DNA from: FEN-1297 sp964498065
GTDB taxonomy: Bacteria > Bacteroidota > Ignavibacteria > Ignavibacteriales > Ignavibacteriaceae
Direction: 5' to 3'
Length of the DNA: 64,000 nt
NCBI GenBank assembly: GCA_964498065.1
Contig: CAZCFZ010000015.1
Location: 1-64,000, forward strand
Shown here: one piece after another, positions 35,855-45,580 of the stretch
Numbering within the stretch: the first letter of the stretch is position 1
Layout: every line of letters begins with the position of its first letter
Position numbers and translations under genes: made by a program
Notes under the pieces: model-generated
Databases searched by the model: none
What the model was told of the DNA's origin: nothing
Seen by the model: only the letters and a program-made list of their open reading frames with translations

Positions 35855-36643
35855 TTAACTATTTCCTTTATACGGATTAGCTTTTTTAATTATGACTAAT
35901 ACAGCGGTTATTGTGAATATACCGGTTATCATAATTAACACTAAAATAAGACCATCTTTTCCTTTAGAAATAAATGTAGTACATGTTTGAAGAACTTTTT
36001 GTATAGTTGCTGTAACGGCGCCTTTTCCTGTTTCAATTACAGCCATTTTAAATTCAGAAGGTAAAATTGTAAAATCGCCTCTGCTTGTATAACCAGGATG
36101 AACATACTCACATATTTTACCATTCTTATCAACGAAAATCAGAACACCTTTGTGTAAATATCCGTTACCCTGTTTTTGAAAATAAAATCCTGCTGCATCC
36201 GTAATTTTTGCTATAGATACACTATCTCCGGTTAAAAATTCCCATGAAGCAGGCGGTATTTTTTTGCCGATTACACTTAACATTGCATTCTTTTTCTGAG
36301 CTGCAATTTTAGGAGTCTCAGCCGGATTTATACTAATACTTATAATCCTATAATCTTTTCCCGGCTGAAGATCCATCTTGCCTATAACGCTGGCTACTTC
36401 AACCATTAACGGTGTACAAATGCCGGTGCATCTATAATAGACAAAATCAAAAATGGTAGGTTTATTTACTAAATCTTTCAATAAAACTTTATCACCGACA
36501 GAGTTTCTAAATGTTAAGTCTAATGGAAGTTTCTTTCCCAAATGTTCTACAACTTCTGCCTGATGGATATTATCCGATGCATGCACTTTAAAAAAGCCGA
36601 TCACTACGAAAAAGAACAACAATATTTTTATTTTATTTTTCAA
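35855..36643 (-). CDS. SCO1/SenC-type copper chaperone (copy 2)
   Basis: A 262-residue thioredoxin-fold SCO protein that delivers copper to, or reduces, the CuA site. It has a signal peptide, the copper motif YYRCTGICTPLM (CxxxC) and the ligand histidine in GYLHKGVLIF. A C-terminal membrane helix (about 230-252) is added, which is not typical of SCO1. An ATG at 36661 is in frame without a ribosome site; the TTG at 36643 has AGGGGCGG five bases upstream and is preferred. It lies between the first SCO gene and subunit I. Confidence 0.9.
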   Translation of the reverse strand: MKNKIKILLFFFVVIGFFKVHASDNIHQAEVVEHLGKKLPLDLTFRNSVGDKVLLKDLVNKPTIFDFVYYRCTGICTPLMVEVASVIGKMDLQPGKDYRIISISINPAETPKIAAQKKNAMLSVIGKKIPPASWEFLTGDSVSIAKITDAAGFYFQKQGNGYLHKGVLIFVDKNGKICEYVHPGYTSRGDFTILPSEFKMAVIETGKGAVTATIQKVLQTCTTFISKGKDGLILVLIMITGIFTITAVLVIIKKANPYKGNS

Positions 36644-36767
36644 ATCCGCCCCTAAATACATATTTATAACTAAAAATATCTCATAAGAAATAACTTCTGA
36701 TATTTAGTTATTCTTAACTCATCTTTAGAAATTTATTTATGAACTAATTAATAATTTATCCGCAAAC

Positions 36768-37556
36768 TCAGATTGTCTTTTTTGGTTTCTTTATCACAAA
36801 AAAGAACAGACCTAATACAATTAAGACTATACTGATACCTGATATTTTGAAGACATCCAGCACATAAGCTTCATTCTTAGGTTTATACGTAAAACAATAT
36901 CTTAATGCCTTATCTATTACCGGGATTGCTTGACCTTTTGAAGCATCCAGCAAAGCCATCTTAAAATCAAAAGGAAGAATCCTAAAATCACCTTTGTAAT
37001 TAAATCCCGGTTCAAGGTACCTGCAGATCTTTCCATTCTTAGAAACGAAAATCAAAACACCTACATGCAGGAATGTATTTCCCTTCCGTTCAAAATGAAA
37101 TCCGGCTGCGTTAGTGACTCTTTTTATATTCAGACTATCTCCGGTAAGGAACCACCATGAAGAAGCAGGTATACCGGTATTAAGTAAATTTACCATTGCA
37201 ACTTTTTTTTCTGCAGCATCCTTCGGTAATTCATTTTCATCAAAACTTATTGTTATAACCTGATAATCTTTCCCTGGCCTTAAGTCAACTCTATTCATTA
37301 CATCCGCAACTTCTGTCATTAAAGGAGTACAAATGCCCGTACACTTATAATATGCAAAATCAATTACAGTCGGTTTATTTATAAGTTCTTTTAATGTTAC
37401 TTCATTGCCCTTTGAATCATAAAAAACAGCATCCAAAGGAATTGTTTTACCTAACTGCTCATCAATTCCTATCTTATCACTCAAATCTTTTGGAAAAGAA
37501 ATGTTAAGACTAAAAAGAAAAAATATTATACTCCAAGCCCCAATTATCTTTTTCAT
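36768..37556 (-). CDS. SCO1/SenC-type copper chaperone (copy 1)
   Basis: A 262-residue SCO protein closely parallel to the next gene: signal peptide (about 1-24), copper motif YYKCTGICTPLM and the histidine in TFLHVGVLIF, and a C-terminal membrane helix. The frame runs further upstream into the cytochrome c gene, but the ATG at 37556 begins a clean signal peptide and clears that gene by 20 bases. The pair probably arose by tandem duplication and may serve CuA and CuB assembly separately. Confidence 0.9.
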   Translation of the reverse strand: MKKIIGAWSIIFFLFSLNISFPKDLSDKIGIDEQLGKTIPLDAVFYDSKGNEVTLKELINKPTVIDFAYYKCTGICTPLMTEVADVMNRVDLRPGKDYQVITISFDENELPKDAAEKKVAMVNLLNTGIPASSWWFLTGDSLNIKRVTNAAGFHFERKGNTFLHVGVLIFVSKNGKICRYLEPGFNYKGDFRILPFDFKMALLDASKGQAIPVIDKALRYCFTYKPKNEAYVLDVFKISGISIVLIVLGLFFFVIKKPKKTI

Positions 37557-37576
37557 TTGAAAATTAAAAGTCTTAA

Positions 37577-38500
37577 TTAAAAATATTTGCTCATATAAGT
37601 ATATAAAGTATTCCATTCACTATCCGTAAGCGAGTGCACATTATCATTAAAGCCGTCTTCATTCAATTCATTAACTACCAAATCTACGAACGCCTGTTCG
37701 TCATTATGCCATTCATTTGTAGAGCTTAAAACTGTAAGTGCACGAATTTTATTTTTTGTTACTTTATCAAAAATTGCGGCACCATTGTTATTTGAATCAT
37801 TCGTAATTTGATTCAACACATTTTTAATCTGCTGGTATTTTGAATGACCTTCATTCTCAACAAACACCATAGCGTCTTTGATAGGAATTTGTCCAGGGTT
37901 ACTCTCGCCTTGAGCTAAATGATAAGTCTGTTCAAGATCGGTAATTTCATCTTGAGTAACCGGCGGAGGATTCGGAACAAATGTGGAACGAATATATTGT
38001 GCTAAAGCAAATTTATCTTCAGGAGTTAATGTTCCGAAAGCAACCATTGCACTTCCGGTTATACCTTCCGACAAAGTTTTGTAAATACCTGAAATTTTTG
38101 GTCCGTTAATCCATCCTTTATTGCTGGTAAAATTTCTTGGTTTGGGTGTAAGGCTTGCAGCCGCTGCTCCATCACCTTTGCCATTTGCACCATGACATGC
38201 TATACAATTGGCAGTGAATAAAGCTTTTCCTTTTTCAACAAGTGCCTGGCTAGCTTTTGTTAACTCAGCCACATCTGCTTTTGGAGTAACACTTGGTTTT
38301 ATTAGCGTTAAATCTTTAACACCGGAAGTTGTATCCGATATTGACGGAGGAATCTTATTCATTCCAATTTTATCCAGTTTGCTGTAATAGAACATCCCTA
38401 TGCCAACGCCAATAATCAATATATAAGGATAAATTAATCCGAGAATTTTAACAGGATGAGCTTTAAGATCTTCAATTATATTTTTTTTCCCGTTTTCCAT
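37577..38500 (-). CDS. Membrane-anchored monoheme cytochrome c
   Basis: A 307-residue protein with one N-terminal membrane helix (about 20-40), a class I cytochrome c domain (heme site NCIACHGANGKGDG near residue 97, likely axial Met in GSAMVAFG) and a C-terminal domain of about 110 residues (about 190-307) with no motif I recognise. It is 34 bases after actF. It is a candidate electron carrier between the alternative complex III and the oxidase, or an extra complex III subunit. Confidence 0.85.
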   Translation of the reverse strand: MENGKKNIIEDLKAHPVKILGLIYPYILIIGVGIGMFYYSKLDKIGMNKIPPSISDTTSGVKDLTLIKPSVTPKADVAELTKASQALVEKGKALFTANCIACHGANGKGDGAAAASLTPKPRNFTSNKGWINGPKISGIYKTLSEGITGSAMVAFGTLTPEDKFALAQYIRSTFVPNPPPVTQDEITDLEQTYHLAQGESNPGQIPIKDAMVFVENEGHSKYQQIKNVLNQITNDSNNNGAAIFDKVTKNKIRALTVLSSTNEWHNDEQAFVDLVVNELNEDGFNDNVHSLTDSEWNTLYTYMSKYF

Positions 38501-38534
38501 ATTATTTATTCAAGTCCTTTTATTCCTTTAAAGA

Positions 38535-39725
38535 TTAAATATGAAATTCCCAGCTTCGTTTTAATTTAGGATCACCTACAGCCAATAGATTATTCTTTTT
38601 AGCCAAGATGCTAAACAACCATAAAATCAATCCGACAACAGCAAGAGGGAAAGTGAAATCAATCCAGCTGAATGAGTATGTAAAACCGTTGTCAACCATA
38701 CTAGGCATTACCAGCCAGTATACATCCAAAAACTGAAATATAATTATCCAAATGGCAGCAAATTTTAACATGCCCGGATTTGTTTTGGAACCTCTCGGTA
38801 ATAGCAATAAAAAAGGAACAATAAAGTGTGTTATTACTAGTGCGAGAGAAACATACTTCCAGACTCCAGTCCATCTATGCACATAATAAACAATCTCTTC
38901 AGGTAAATTTCCGTACCATTGAAGCATATATTGGGAGAAAGCTATATAAGCCCAGAACACAGTAAATGCAAACATCAAAATTCCAAGGCTGTAATAATGA
39001 TCTCTCCTAATTTTAGGTGATAAATAACCTCTTTCAGTTAATACTACTGAAAAAAGAGTAAGAACCGCCAATGCAACCCACGCCGAATCAGCAAATAAAT
39101 ACACTCCGAAAATAGTTGAGAACCAATGCGGTGTCATGCTCATCAGCCAATCGAATGATATTACCGAAATTGTGAAAGCGAATATTACAATAAAGGCGAT
39201 GGAAAATTTTATATTCCTTGTTGTTAAATTTTGATCGGCAGAAACATCCTGTTTGCGTGAGTTTTTTATTATGATAAAATAAAATGCAGTCCAGATTAGA
39301 AATATGATTACATCTCTAATAACAAAGAAAGGAATATTTAAATAAGTCGATCTTTGCTGCAGAACTTTATCATGAGCAACCGCAATTGGATTCGTCCATA
39401 TAAATAAATTATGCATACTGAAGAATAAAGGTATTACAAGAATTATAAAGAATGGAACGCTCGCTGCCAAAAATTCGCTCACTCTTCTGAACGGAACGCT
39501 CCATACAGCACCGGCTGCATACTCAAGGCTCACTAAGAATAAAGATCCTATTCCAATACAAACCAGATAAATGAATGATGTTAAATAGCTGAAGGCAGCT
39601 CTTGCGGGATCAACAAGATAGCTGGCAACTCCCAGTGCAATCCCGGCAATTAAAAGTATTGCTCCGATTGTACCGAGGTTTTTTGGTAATTCCTTTTTAA
39701 CATAACCGGATTCAATTTGGGACAT
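38535..39725 (-). CDS. actF: Alternative complex III subunit ActF
   Basis: A 396-residue membrane protein with about ten helices, matching ActF, a paralogue of the quinone-binding NrfD-like ActC. The family segment FDWLMSMTPHWFSTIFGVYLFADS is present. Together with ActC it is part of the membrane core of the quinol:electron-acceptor oxidoreductase. Its start overlaps the actDE stop by 14 bases. Confidence 0.9.
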   Translation of the reverse strand: MSQIESGYVKKELPKNLGTIGAILLIAGIALGVASYLVDPARAAFSYLTSFIYLVCIGIGSLFLVSLEYAAGAVWSVPFRRVSEFLAASVPFFIILVIPLFFSMHNLFIWTNPIAVAHDKVLQQRSTYLNIPFFVIRDVIIFLIWTAFYFIIIKNSRKQDVSADQNLTTRNIKFSIAFIVIFAFTISVISFDWLMSMTPHWFSTIFGVYLFADSAWVALAVLTLFSVVLTERGYLSPKIRRDHYYSLGILMFAFTVFWAYIAFSQYMLQWYGNLPEEIVYYVHRWTGVWKYVSLALVITHFIVPFLLLLPRGSKTNPGMLKFAAIWIIIFQFLDVYWLVMPSMVDNGFTYSFSWIDFTFPLAVVGLILWLFSILAKKNNLLAVGDPKLKRSWEFHI

Positions 39726-40890
39726 TTTTTCCAGACTCCTTATTTATCTCTTTGATCTCCGTAAAATCAGACGGCTTAGGATTTTGCGCCCTCTGTAAAA
39801 CTCGTATATAATTTACAATTGCCCATCTTTCATCTCTTGTAATTTGCCTTTTATAAGACGGCATTATACTAAAACCATTTGTTATAACATTATAAATTTG
39901 TCCATCGGTAAAATTGATTATCCTTTGTGAGTGAAGCGTAGGTCCGGGAGGAAACTGTCCCATCAGCCTGCTTTTACCATCAGCATAATTTCCATGACAT
40001 GGGCTGCAGAATGTTAAAAACTTTTTCTGACCAAGTTCTAGAACTTTTTTAGTCGGTAAGAGAGGATTTGATAAAACTTCTTTGGGATCTGTTTCTCCTG
40101 TATATGCATAAGGAATATATCCTCTGGCGACCGTACCCGCAACAGGTGTTCTCATTTCTCTCTTATCATAGAAGAATGAACTTTCTTCTTGCGAAACACC
40201 TTTATTCTGATTCAGCATAAAATCAAACGGAGGCAGATACATAAACTTATTTAAAGTAACATATGTCGAACAAGCAGTAAGCACTGCTATTATTCCAAGG
40301 AAGACTAAAAATTTAGGTTGAAAGATACTATATTTCTCTTCCTCCGGATTATAAACCAGTTCAATATTTTTACTTCCCAAGCTCTTTAATAATTCAACAA
40401 CCTTGTCTTGTTCAAATAAAGGATCCTCAGCTTCAATAACTAAACCATATTTATCAGAAGAAACATTTCTCATATAGTTAGTATCATGAATAGGATGATT
40501 ATTAAACGGCAAATTGAAAACAACAGCAATCATTCCAAAAACAGTCGACAACACTCCGAGTAAAACTGTAAATTCAAATGTTATAGGAACAAATGCCGGT
40601 AAAGCGAAGAAAGGCTTCCCGCCGATTACCAAAGGATAACTCACGGCTAAGGTCCACCACATAAATCCTAATATGAATGCCGCAGCAGCAAATCCAAAAA
40701 AGAGAGTAACATAACCCATCTTTGATGCTTTAAATCCCATTGCCGAATCCATACCATGGACCGGGTAAGGAGTATTAACATCATACTTTTTATAACCATC
40801 GGCTTGTACTCTTTTAGCTGCCTTTAAAATATTATCAGGTGAATCAAATAGAGCAGCAACGCCGTACAAACTGTTCTGATTACGATTCAT
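39712..40890 (-). CDS. Alternative complex III fused ActD-ActE protein
   Basis: A 392-residue fusion. Residues about 1-180 are ActD (DUF3341) with two membrane helices and the VAALFDSPDNILKAAKRV start; a further helix follows near 195. Residues about 270-380 are an ActE-type cytochrome c with heme site FCSPCHGNYADGKSR and likely axial Met in NGFSIMPSYKRQI. The two are separate genes in many complexes. The start at 40890 has a textbook GGAGGTG; a GTG at 40917 is upstream but unsupported. It overlaps actC by 11 bases. Confidence 0.92.
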   Translation of the reverse strand: MNRNQNSLYGVAALFDSPDNILKAAKRVQADGYKKYDVNTPYPVHGMDSAMGFKASKMGYVTLFFGFAAAAFILGFMWWTLAVSYPLVIGGKPFFALPAFVPITFEFTVLLGVLSTVFGMIAVVFNLPFNNHPIHDTNYMRNVSSDKYGLVIEAEDPLFEQDKVVELLKSLGSKNIELVYNPEEEKYSIFQPKFLVFLGIIAVLTACSTYVTLNKFMYLPPFDFMLNQNKGVSQEESSFFYDKREMRTPVAGTVARGYIPYAYTGETDPKEVLSNPLLPTKKVLELGQKKFLTFCSPCHGNYADGKSRLMGQFPPGPTLHSQRIINFTDGQIYNVITNGFSIMPSYKRQITRDERWAIVNYIRVLQRAQNPKPSDFTEIKEINKESGKNVPN

Positions 40891-42253
40891 GCTCACCTCC
40901 GTGCGTAGGCTGAGCACCTTGTATTACTCCCTTAATTTCAGTGATTGAAATTACCGGAAGCGTTTTGGCAAATAATAAAATCAAAGTAAAGAACAATCCG
41001 AAACTTCCGAACAAAATTCCTAAATCAACTAAAGTTGGCTTAAAGTAATGCCAGCTTGTAGGCAAAAAATCTCTGCTTAATGATGAAGCAATGATAACAA
41101 ATCTTTCAAACCACATTCCGACATTAACAAGAATAACTATTATTAATGTAGCCGGTATTGAACGTCTGATTTTCTTAAACCAGAAAAGCTGCGGGAAGAA
41201 AACGTTGCAGCTAATCATTATCCAGTAACCCCATGCATACGGTCCAAAAGCCCTATTTAATGTAACAAAGAGCTCAAATGGCGAACCGCTGTACCAGCCC
41301 ATGAACCATTCAATTATATAAGAATATCCAACCATGGAACCAGTTAACAGTATAATCTTATTCATTTTTTCAAGATGGTCGAGAGTAATGATATGTTCCA
41401 TATCAAAAACTTTACGCACAAAGATTAGTACTGTACTTACCATTGCGAAACCGGAAAATATTGCACCGGCAACAAAGTAAGGTGGAAAGATTGTTGAATG
41501 CCAGCCAGGCAAAATTGCTGCAGCAAAATCCCAGCTTACTACGGTATGAACTGAAAGCACTAATGGTGTAGCTAAACCGGCTAATATCATATAAACTTTT
41601 TCGTAATGTACCCAGTGACGATTTGAATGTCTCCAGCCTAAACTGAAAACCGAATAAATTGTTTTTTTAATTTTATTTGTTGCACGGTCTCTTAAAGTTG
41701 CAAAGTCTGGAATTAAACCCACATACCAGAAAACAAGTGAAACAGTTAAATATGTTGATACGGCAAATACGTCCCACACTAATGGCGAAATAAAATTAGG
41801 CCATATAGAATGCTGATTCGGATAAGGGATTAAATATCCGGCAAGCCATGGTCGGCCCACGTGAATTATCGGGAAAAGACCGGCGCATATAACAGCAAAG
41901 ATTGTCATTGCTTCCGCGAACCTCGCTATTCCGGTTCTCCAATGCTGCCTTAATAAATATAATATTGCGGAGATTAATGTTCCGGCATGACCAATTCCTA
42001 CCCAAAACACAAAGTTTGTAATACCAAAAGCCCAAGCAACCGGAATATTGTTGCCCCACATTCCGATGCCGTAATAGAAAGTTAATCCGACACAAATTGC
42101 TCCTATTAAAAGTAGGCTTCCCGTAATAGATAATGCAATATGATATTTATGTGAAGGCCGGGAATCTATCGGTGCAGAAATTACCTCATCTAATTCCCTT
42201 AGCGGCGGATTACCTTCAACCAGTGCCAATTCAACAGAATAATCCTTGGTCAC
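40880..42253 (-). CDS. actC: Alternative complex III subunit ActC (NrfD family)
   Basis: A 457-residue NrfD-family integral membrane protein with about ten helices. It is the likely quinol-oxidising subunit of the complex. Family features include GITNFVFWVGIGHAGTLISAILYLL and WDFAAAILPGWHSTIFPPYFVAGAIFSG. The C-terminus (GGEHES) is hydrophilic. Its start overlaps the actB stop by one base and its end overlaps actDE, so the operon is translationally coupled throughout. Confidence 0.95.
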   Translation of the reverse strand: MTKDYSVELALVEGNPPLRELDEVISAPIDSRPSHKYHIALSITGSLLLIGAICVGLTFYYGIGMWGNNIPVAWAFGITNFVFWVGIGHAGTLISAILYLLRQHWRTGIARFAEAMTIFAVICAGLFPIIHVGRPWLAGYLIPYPNQHSIWPNFISPLVWDVFAVSTYLTVSLVFWYVGLIPDFATLRDRATNKIKKTIYSVFSLGWRHSNRHWVHYEKVYMILAGLATPLVLSVHTVVSWDFAAAILPGWHSTIFPPYFVAGAIFSGFAMVSTVLIFVRKVFDMEHIITLDHLEKMNKIILLTGSMVGYSYIIEWFMGWYSGSPFELFVTLNRAFGPYAWGYWIMISCNVFFPQLFWFKKIRRSIPATLIIVILVNVGMWFERFVIIASSLSRDFLPTSWHYFKPTLVDLGILFGSFGLFFTLILLFAKTLPVISITEIKGVIQGAQPTHGGEHES

Positions 42254-45200
42254 TATACCTCCTCCGATTCAGTATTTCTTAATTTTGCTATATAAGTAAC
42301 ATTAGGACGCGTGTTTACGTCTTCCAATACATAATAACCTAATTCATGAGTTCTGTATTTTTTATAGAACTCAGATTCTTTATCATTCATATCTCCAAAT
42401 TTAATTGCTTCGGTATTGCATGCATCCTGGCAGGCTGTTCTTACATCGGAACCTTTTAACGGACGATGTTCTTTAATTGCTTCCGACCTTGCGTCCATTA
42501 TTCTTTGGATGCAGAATGTACATTTTTCCATAACTCCGCGTGAACGGACGGTTACTTCAGGATTATTAACTAGACTAAATAAATGACTTTGCTGATATGA
42601 ATTTTTAAAATGATCTCTATAATTAAAGAAATTAAATCTTCTTACTTTGTAAGGACAGTTGTTTGAACAATATCTGGTGCCAACACAGCGGTTGTATATC
42701 ATTTGATTTAAACCATCAGGACTGTGAGTTGTTGCAGCAACCGGGCAAACATTTTCGCATGGTGCGTTATCGCATTGCTGACATAACATCAGTTGATTGC
42801 TGGTTACAGGTTCATCTATCGTTCCTGAATAATATCTGTCAACCCTAAGCCATTCCATTTCCCTGCTTACAGCGACTTGATCTTTGCCGACAATCGGAAT
42901 ATTATTTTCGGCGTTACAAGCAATTACGCATTCACCGCATCCGATACATTTATTTAAATCAACTGCCATTCCCCACTTTACTCCGGGATAAGCATGAGGA
43001 TTATACAAGGACTCCATTTTCTCAGGATCTTCTGTTTCTATGAAGTGCGGATTCTTTCTATACTCTTTTACTGTTCCTTCCTGGATAATTTTTCTTTTCT
43101 TTGCCGCATTTTCTGTTAAGGCTTCGGCAAACATTGTATGCTCCATAGTGGAAACCAGCTTATGACTGCCGCTGCCTTTATAAACTTTATTAGCTTGATA
43201 AACCCAATGAGAAACTCCGCCGGATTTTGATCTTAAAATATTAGCATCAAACCCTACATCAGTGCCAACTACTCCAATTGTTTTTCTTCCGAAACCTAGT
43301 TCGATAGTAATTGTTTTATCCGCTGCTCCCGGTTGAATGAAAGCAGGAATTTCTAACTTTCTATTTCCTACTTCAACTAATATTTTATCATTTGATTCTA
43401 TTCCTAGTTCCTTTGCTGTTGTATGCGAAACAGCAGCATAATTGTCCCATGTTATTTTTGAAATAGGATGAGGAAATTCCAGCATCCAGCCGTTATTCAA
43501 AAATCTGCCGTCGCCTGCTTGATAACTATCCCTAAGTACAACTAAATAATTTGATGATGCTTTACTATTCGATTGTAATTCTGTTAAAACATTTTTATTA
43601 AAGCTTCCGTAGCTTTGTGGAGCTTCATCAAAGATAACGACACCGTCATGCAATGCAGCCACCCACAATTCTTTAAATGACATTTTAGAATTTAGCGATG
43701 GATAAATATTATTCTGCCAATTGTCCATCAGGTATTTATGATAAATCATATCATCATAAACAACCGGCTTACCTTTTAACCAGGTAAGAAGAATTGCTTC
43801 TTTTTGTCTTGTATCGAAAATCGGATCGATAACAGGTTGCTGCATCGAATAAAAACCTGTTCTTGTTTTTGCATCTCCCCATGATTCAAAATCGTGATTA
43901 ATTGGAAGCGTGTAATTTCCAAGTACAGAAGAGTCATTCTGACTGCCTGAAAAACTTATTATAACATGAACTTTTTTTAGAGCTTCAGCATATCCTAAAT
44001 CATGCGGCAGATGGAAAACAGGATTTGAGTCATAATGAATTAGAACACCTACGTTCCCGGAATTTATTTGGGAAACCAGTTCTTCAAATTCTTCATATTT
44101 AGATAATGGAAGGACATTTATACTAGATGTATCATCTCTATAAAGTTTTGAATTTCCAAGAACTTCATTTAATAAATTAACTGCAATATGAACTTGTTCC
44201 GGCAATGTTCTGCCTGCATAAACAATTGAAGCACCTTGGTTATTTACCAGATCATGAACTAATAATTTTAAATTCTTCTTAGACAGCGAATATTTACCGG
44301 CAAAATTTTCCAATGAATAATCAGCCAGTGTTTCAGCATCGAGCGGTACAGCAACTCCGCTTTTACTAACTTCATTTAACAGACTCATTACAAATTCGTA
44401 TTGAGCATCCGGCCTGAGCCTGAATCTATAATCCGAATTCATACCAGTTACGGACAAACTCCCTTCGGCAACATAAAGTCGATTAAACTTTTCTAAATTA
44501 TGTACCTCCCTGCCTTCGGCAAATAATCTAGCTGTTTCAACCTTATTACCATCTGTTCCAAGAAAATCCGATTCTAATCCTACTATAATTTTGGCATCAT
44601 TCCACTTAATGAGTGGGGCTACATCAGTACCATAACATTTTTCCCAGGCTGAGTTTCTGTTTTGTTCATTAAATAATTCGTAAGAATAAATTTTAGTATT
44701 AGGATATTTTTTAGTGAAATCATCCAATACTTTTTTACCGGAAGGAGAAATAACCGAATGAGCTACAAACGCAATTTGTTTATCACCTGTTTTATTTAAT
44801 ATGTCAATTATCTCATCATCAATAGGTTTCCAGTCGTACTTATTAAATTCGCCGTTATGATTTTTTTTTATCGGGAATTTCAATCTCTCCGGATCGTAAA
44901 GACTCAAAATGCTGGCTTCGCATTTTGCACAGGTCTTCCCTTTACTTACCGGGTGGTCGGGATTACCGCTTACCTTAATTGGTCTTCCTTCTCGGGTTTT
45001 AATTAAAATGCCGCAGCTATGTGCACATACGGTACTTGTTGATGCATAATAGTTAGGGTTACCAACTACAATTTCTTCGGGCATTTTATTGTAAGGGATG
45101 ATATGCCCTTTACTTCTATAGTCGGAACAGCCTACACCTGCCAAAGCGGCAGAGGCTCCCGCCAATGCTAAAAATTTTCTTCTTGAAATTCCCGATAATT

Positions 45201-45360
45201 TTGACGGTTCAAAATCATCTTTAACGCCTTCGGCAAATTCGGATTGATTAGCCTCAATTAAAGATTTATCACGGAATAAATCTCTAAAGCTCCGCCAATA
45301 ATCATGGTCTTTGTTTTCTTTATCTTTATTTAGATTTAAATCGTTATCAACTTCGGGCAT
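42253..45360 (-). CDS. actB: Alternative complex III subunit ActB (molybdopterin-like plus FeS)
   Basis: A 1035-residue fusion. A Tat signal (SRRKFLALAG near residue 60) ends in AGVGC, which could serve as a lipobox. A large molybdopterin-oxidoreductase-like domain follows that in this family holds no molybdenum. The C-terminal ferredoxin-like domain carries four Cys clusters: CIGCGECVIAC, CQQCDNAPCENVC, CVGTRYCSNNC and CTFCIQRIMD. These relay electrons from quinol. A GTG nine bases earlier is possible, but the ATG at 45360 follows AGGTGG at proper spacing. Confidence 0.95.
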   Translation of the reverse strand: MPEVDNDLNLNKDKENKDHDYWRSFRDLFRDKSLIEANQSEFAEGVKDDFEPSKLSGISRRKFLALAGASAALAGVGCSDYRSKGHIIPYNKMPEEIVVGNPNYYASTSTVCAHSCGILIKTREGRPIKVSGNPDHPVSKGKTCAKCEASILSLYDPERLKFPIKKNHNGEFNKYDWKPIDDEIIDILNKTGDKQIAFVAHSVISPSGKKVLDDFTKKYPNTKIYSYELFNEQNRNSAWEKCYGTDVAPLIKWNDAKIIVGLESDFLGTDGNKVETARLFAEGREVHNLEKFNRLYVAEGSLSVTGMNSDYRFRLRPDAQYEFVMSLLNEVSKSGVAVPLDAETLADYSLENFAGKYSLSKKNLKLLVHDLVNNQGASIVYAGRTLPEQVHIAVNLLNEVLGNSKLYRDDTSSINVLPLSKYEEFEELVSQINSGNVGVLIHYDSNPVFHLPHDLGYAEALKKVHVIISFSGSQNDSSVLGNYTLPINHDFESWGDAKTRTGFYSMQQPVIDPIFDTRQKEAILLTWLKGKPVVYDDMIYHKYLMDNWQNNIYPSLNSKMSFKELWVAALHDGVVIFDEAPQSYGSFNKNVLTELQSNSKASSNYLVVLRDSYQAGDGRFLNNGWMLEFPHPISKITWDNYAAVSHTTAKELGIESNDKILVEVGNRKLEIPAFIQPGAADKTITIELGFGRKTIGVVGTDVGFDANILRSKSGGVSHWVYQANKVYKGSGSHKLVSTMEHTMFAEALTENAAKKRKIIQEGTVKEYRKNPHFIETEDPEKMESLYNPHAYPGVKWGMAVDLNKCIGCGECVIACNAENNIPIVGKDQVAVSREMEWLRVDRYYSGTIDEPVTSNQLMLCQQCDNAPCENVCPVAATTHSPDGLNQMIYNRCVGTRYCSNNCPYKVRRFNFFNYRDHFKNSYQQSHLFSLVNNPEVTVRSRGVMEKCTFCIQRIMDARSEAIKEHRPLKGSDVRTACQDACNTEAIKFGDMNDKESEFYKKYRTHELGYYVLEDVNTRPNVTYIAKLRNTESEEV

Positions 45361-45568
45361 TATTCCCACCTATTTTTTTTCTGCTGACCGCAAGCGGATT
45401 AATACGGATATTAACTTTTAGCTTATCGTTATGCTCTAATAATTTGCTGCTTCTAAAAAGTTTAAATGGAAAAGATTTCATAGCAAAATAGCCTGCCAAT
45501 CCGATTCCTAAAGATGTAAAAAAATTTTTCCGTTTAAACTTTTTCTGAAATACTTTTTCTATTTCCAT
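45347..45568 (-). CDS. Small conserved-position protein between actA and actB
   Basis: A 73-residue basic protein that I do not recognise. It has a Lys/Arg-rich start and one short hydrophobic segment (FFTSLGIGLAGYFAMKSFPF, about 16-35), so it may be a single-span membrane protein. It lies 12 bases after actA and overlaps the actB start by 14 bases, which strongly suggests it is translated. No Cys or His ligands are present. It may be an accessory or assembly subunit of the complex. Confidence 0.65.
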   Translation of the reverse strand: MEIEKVFQKKFKRKNFFTSLGIGLAGYFAMKSFPFKLFRSSKLLEHNDKLKVNIRINPLAVSRKKIGGNNARS

Positions 45569-45580
45569 TTTAACTCCCTA

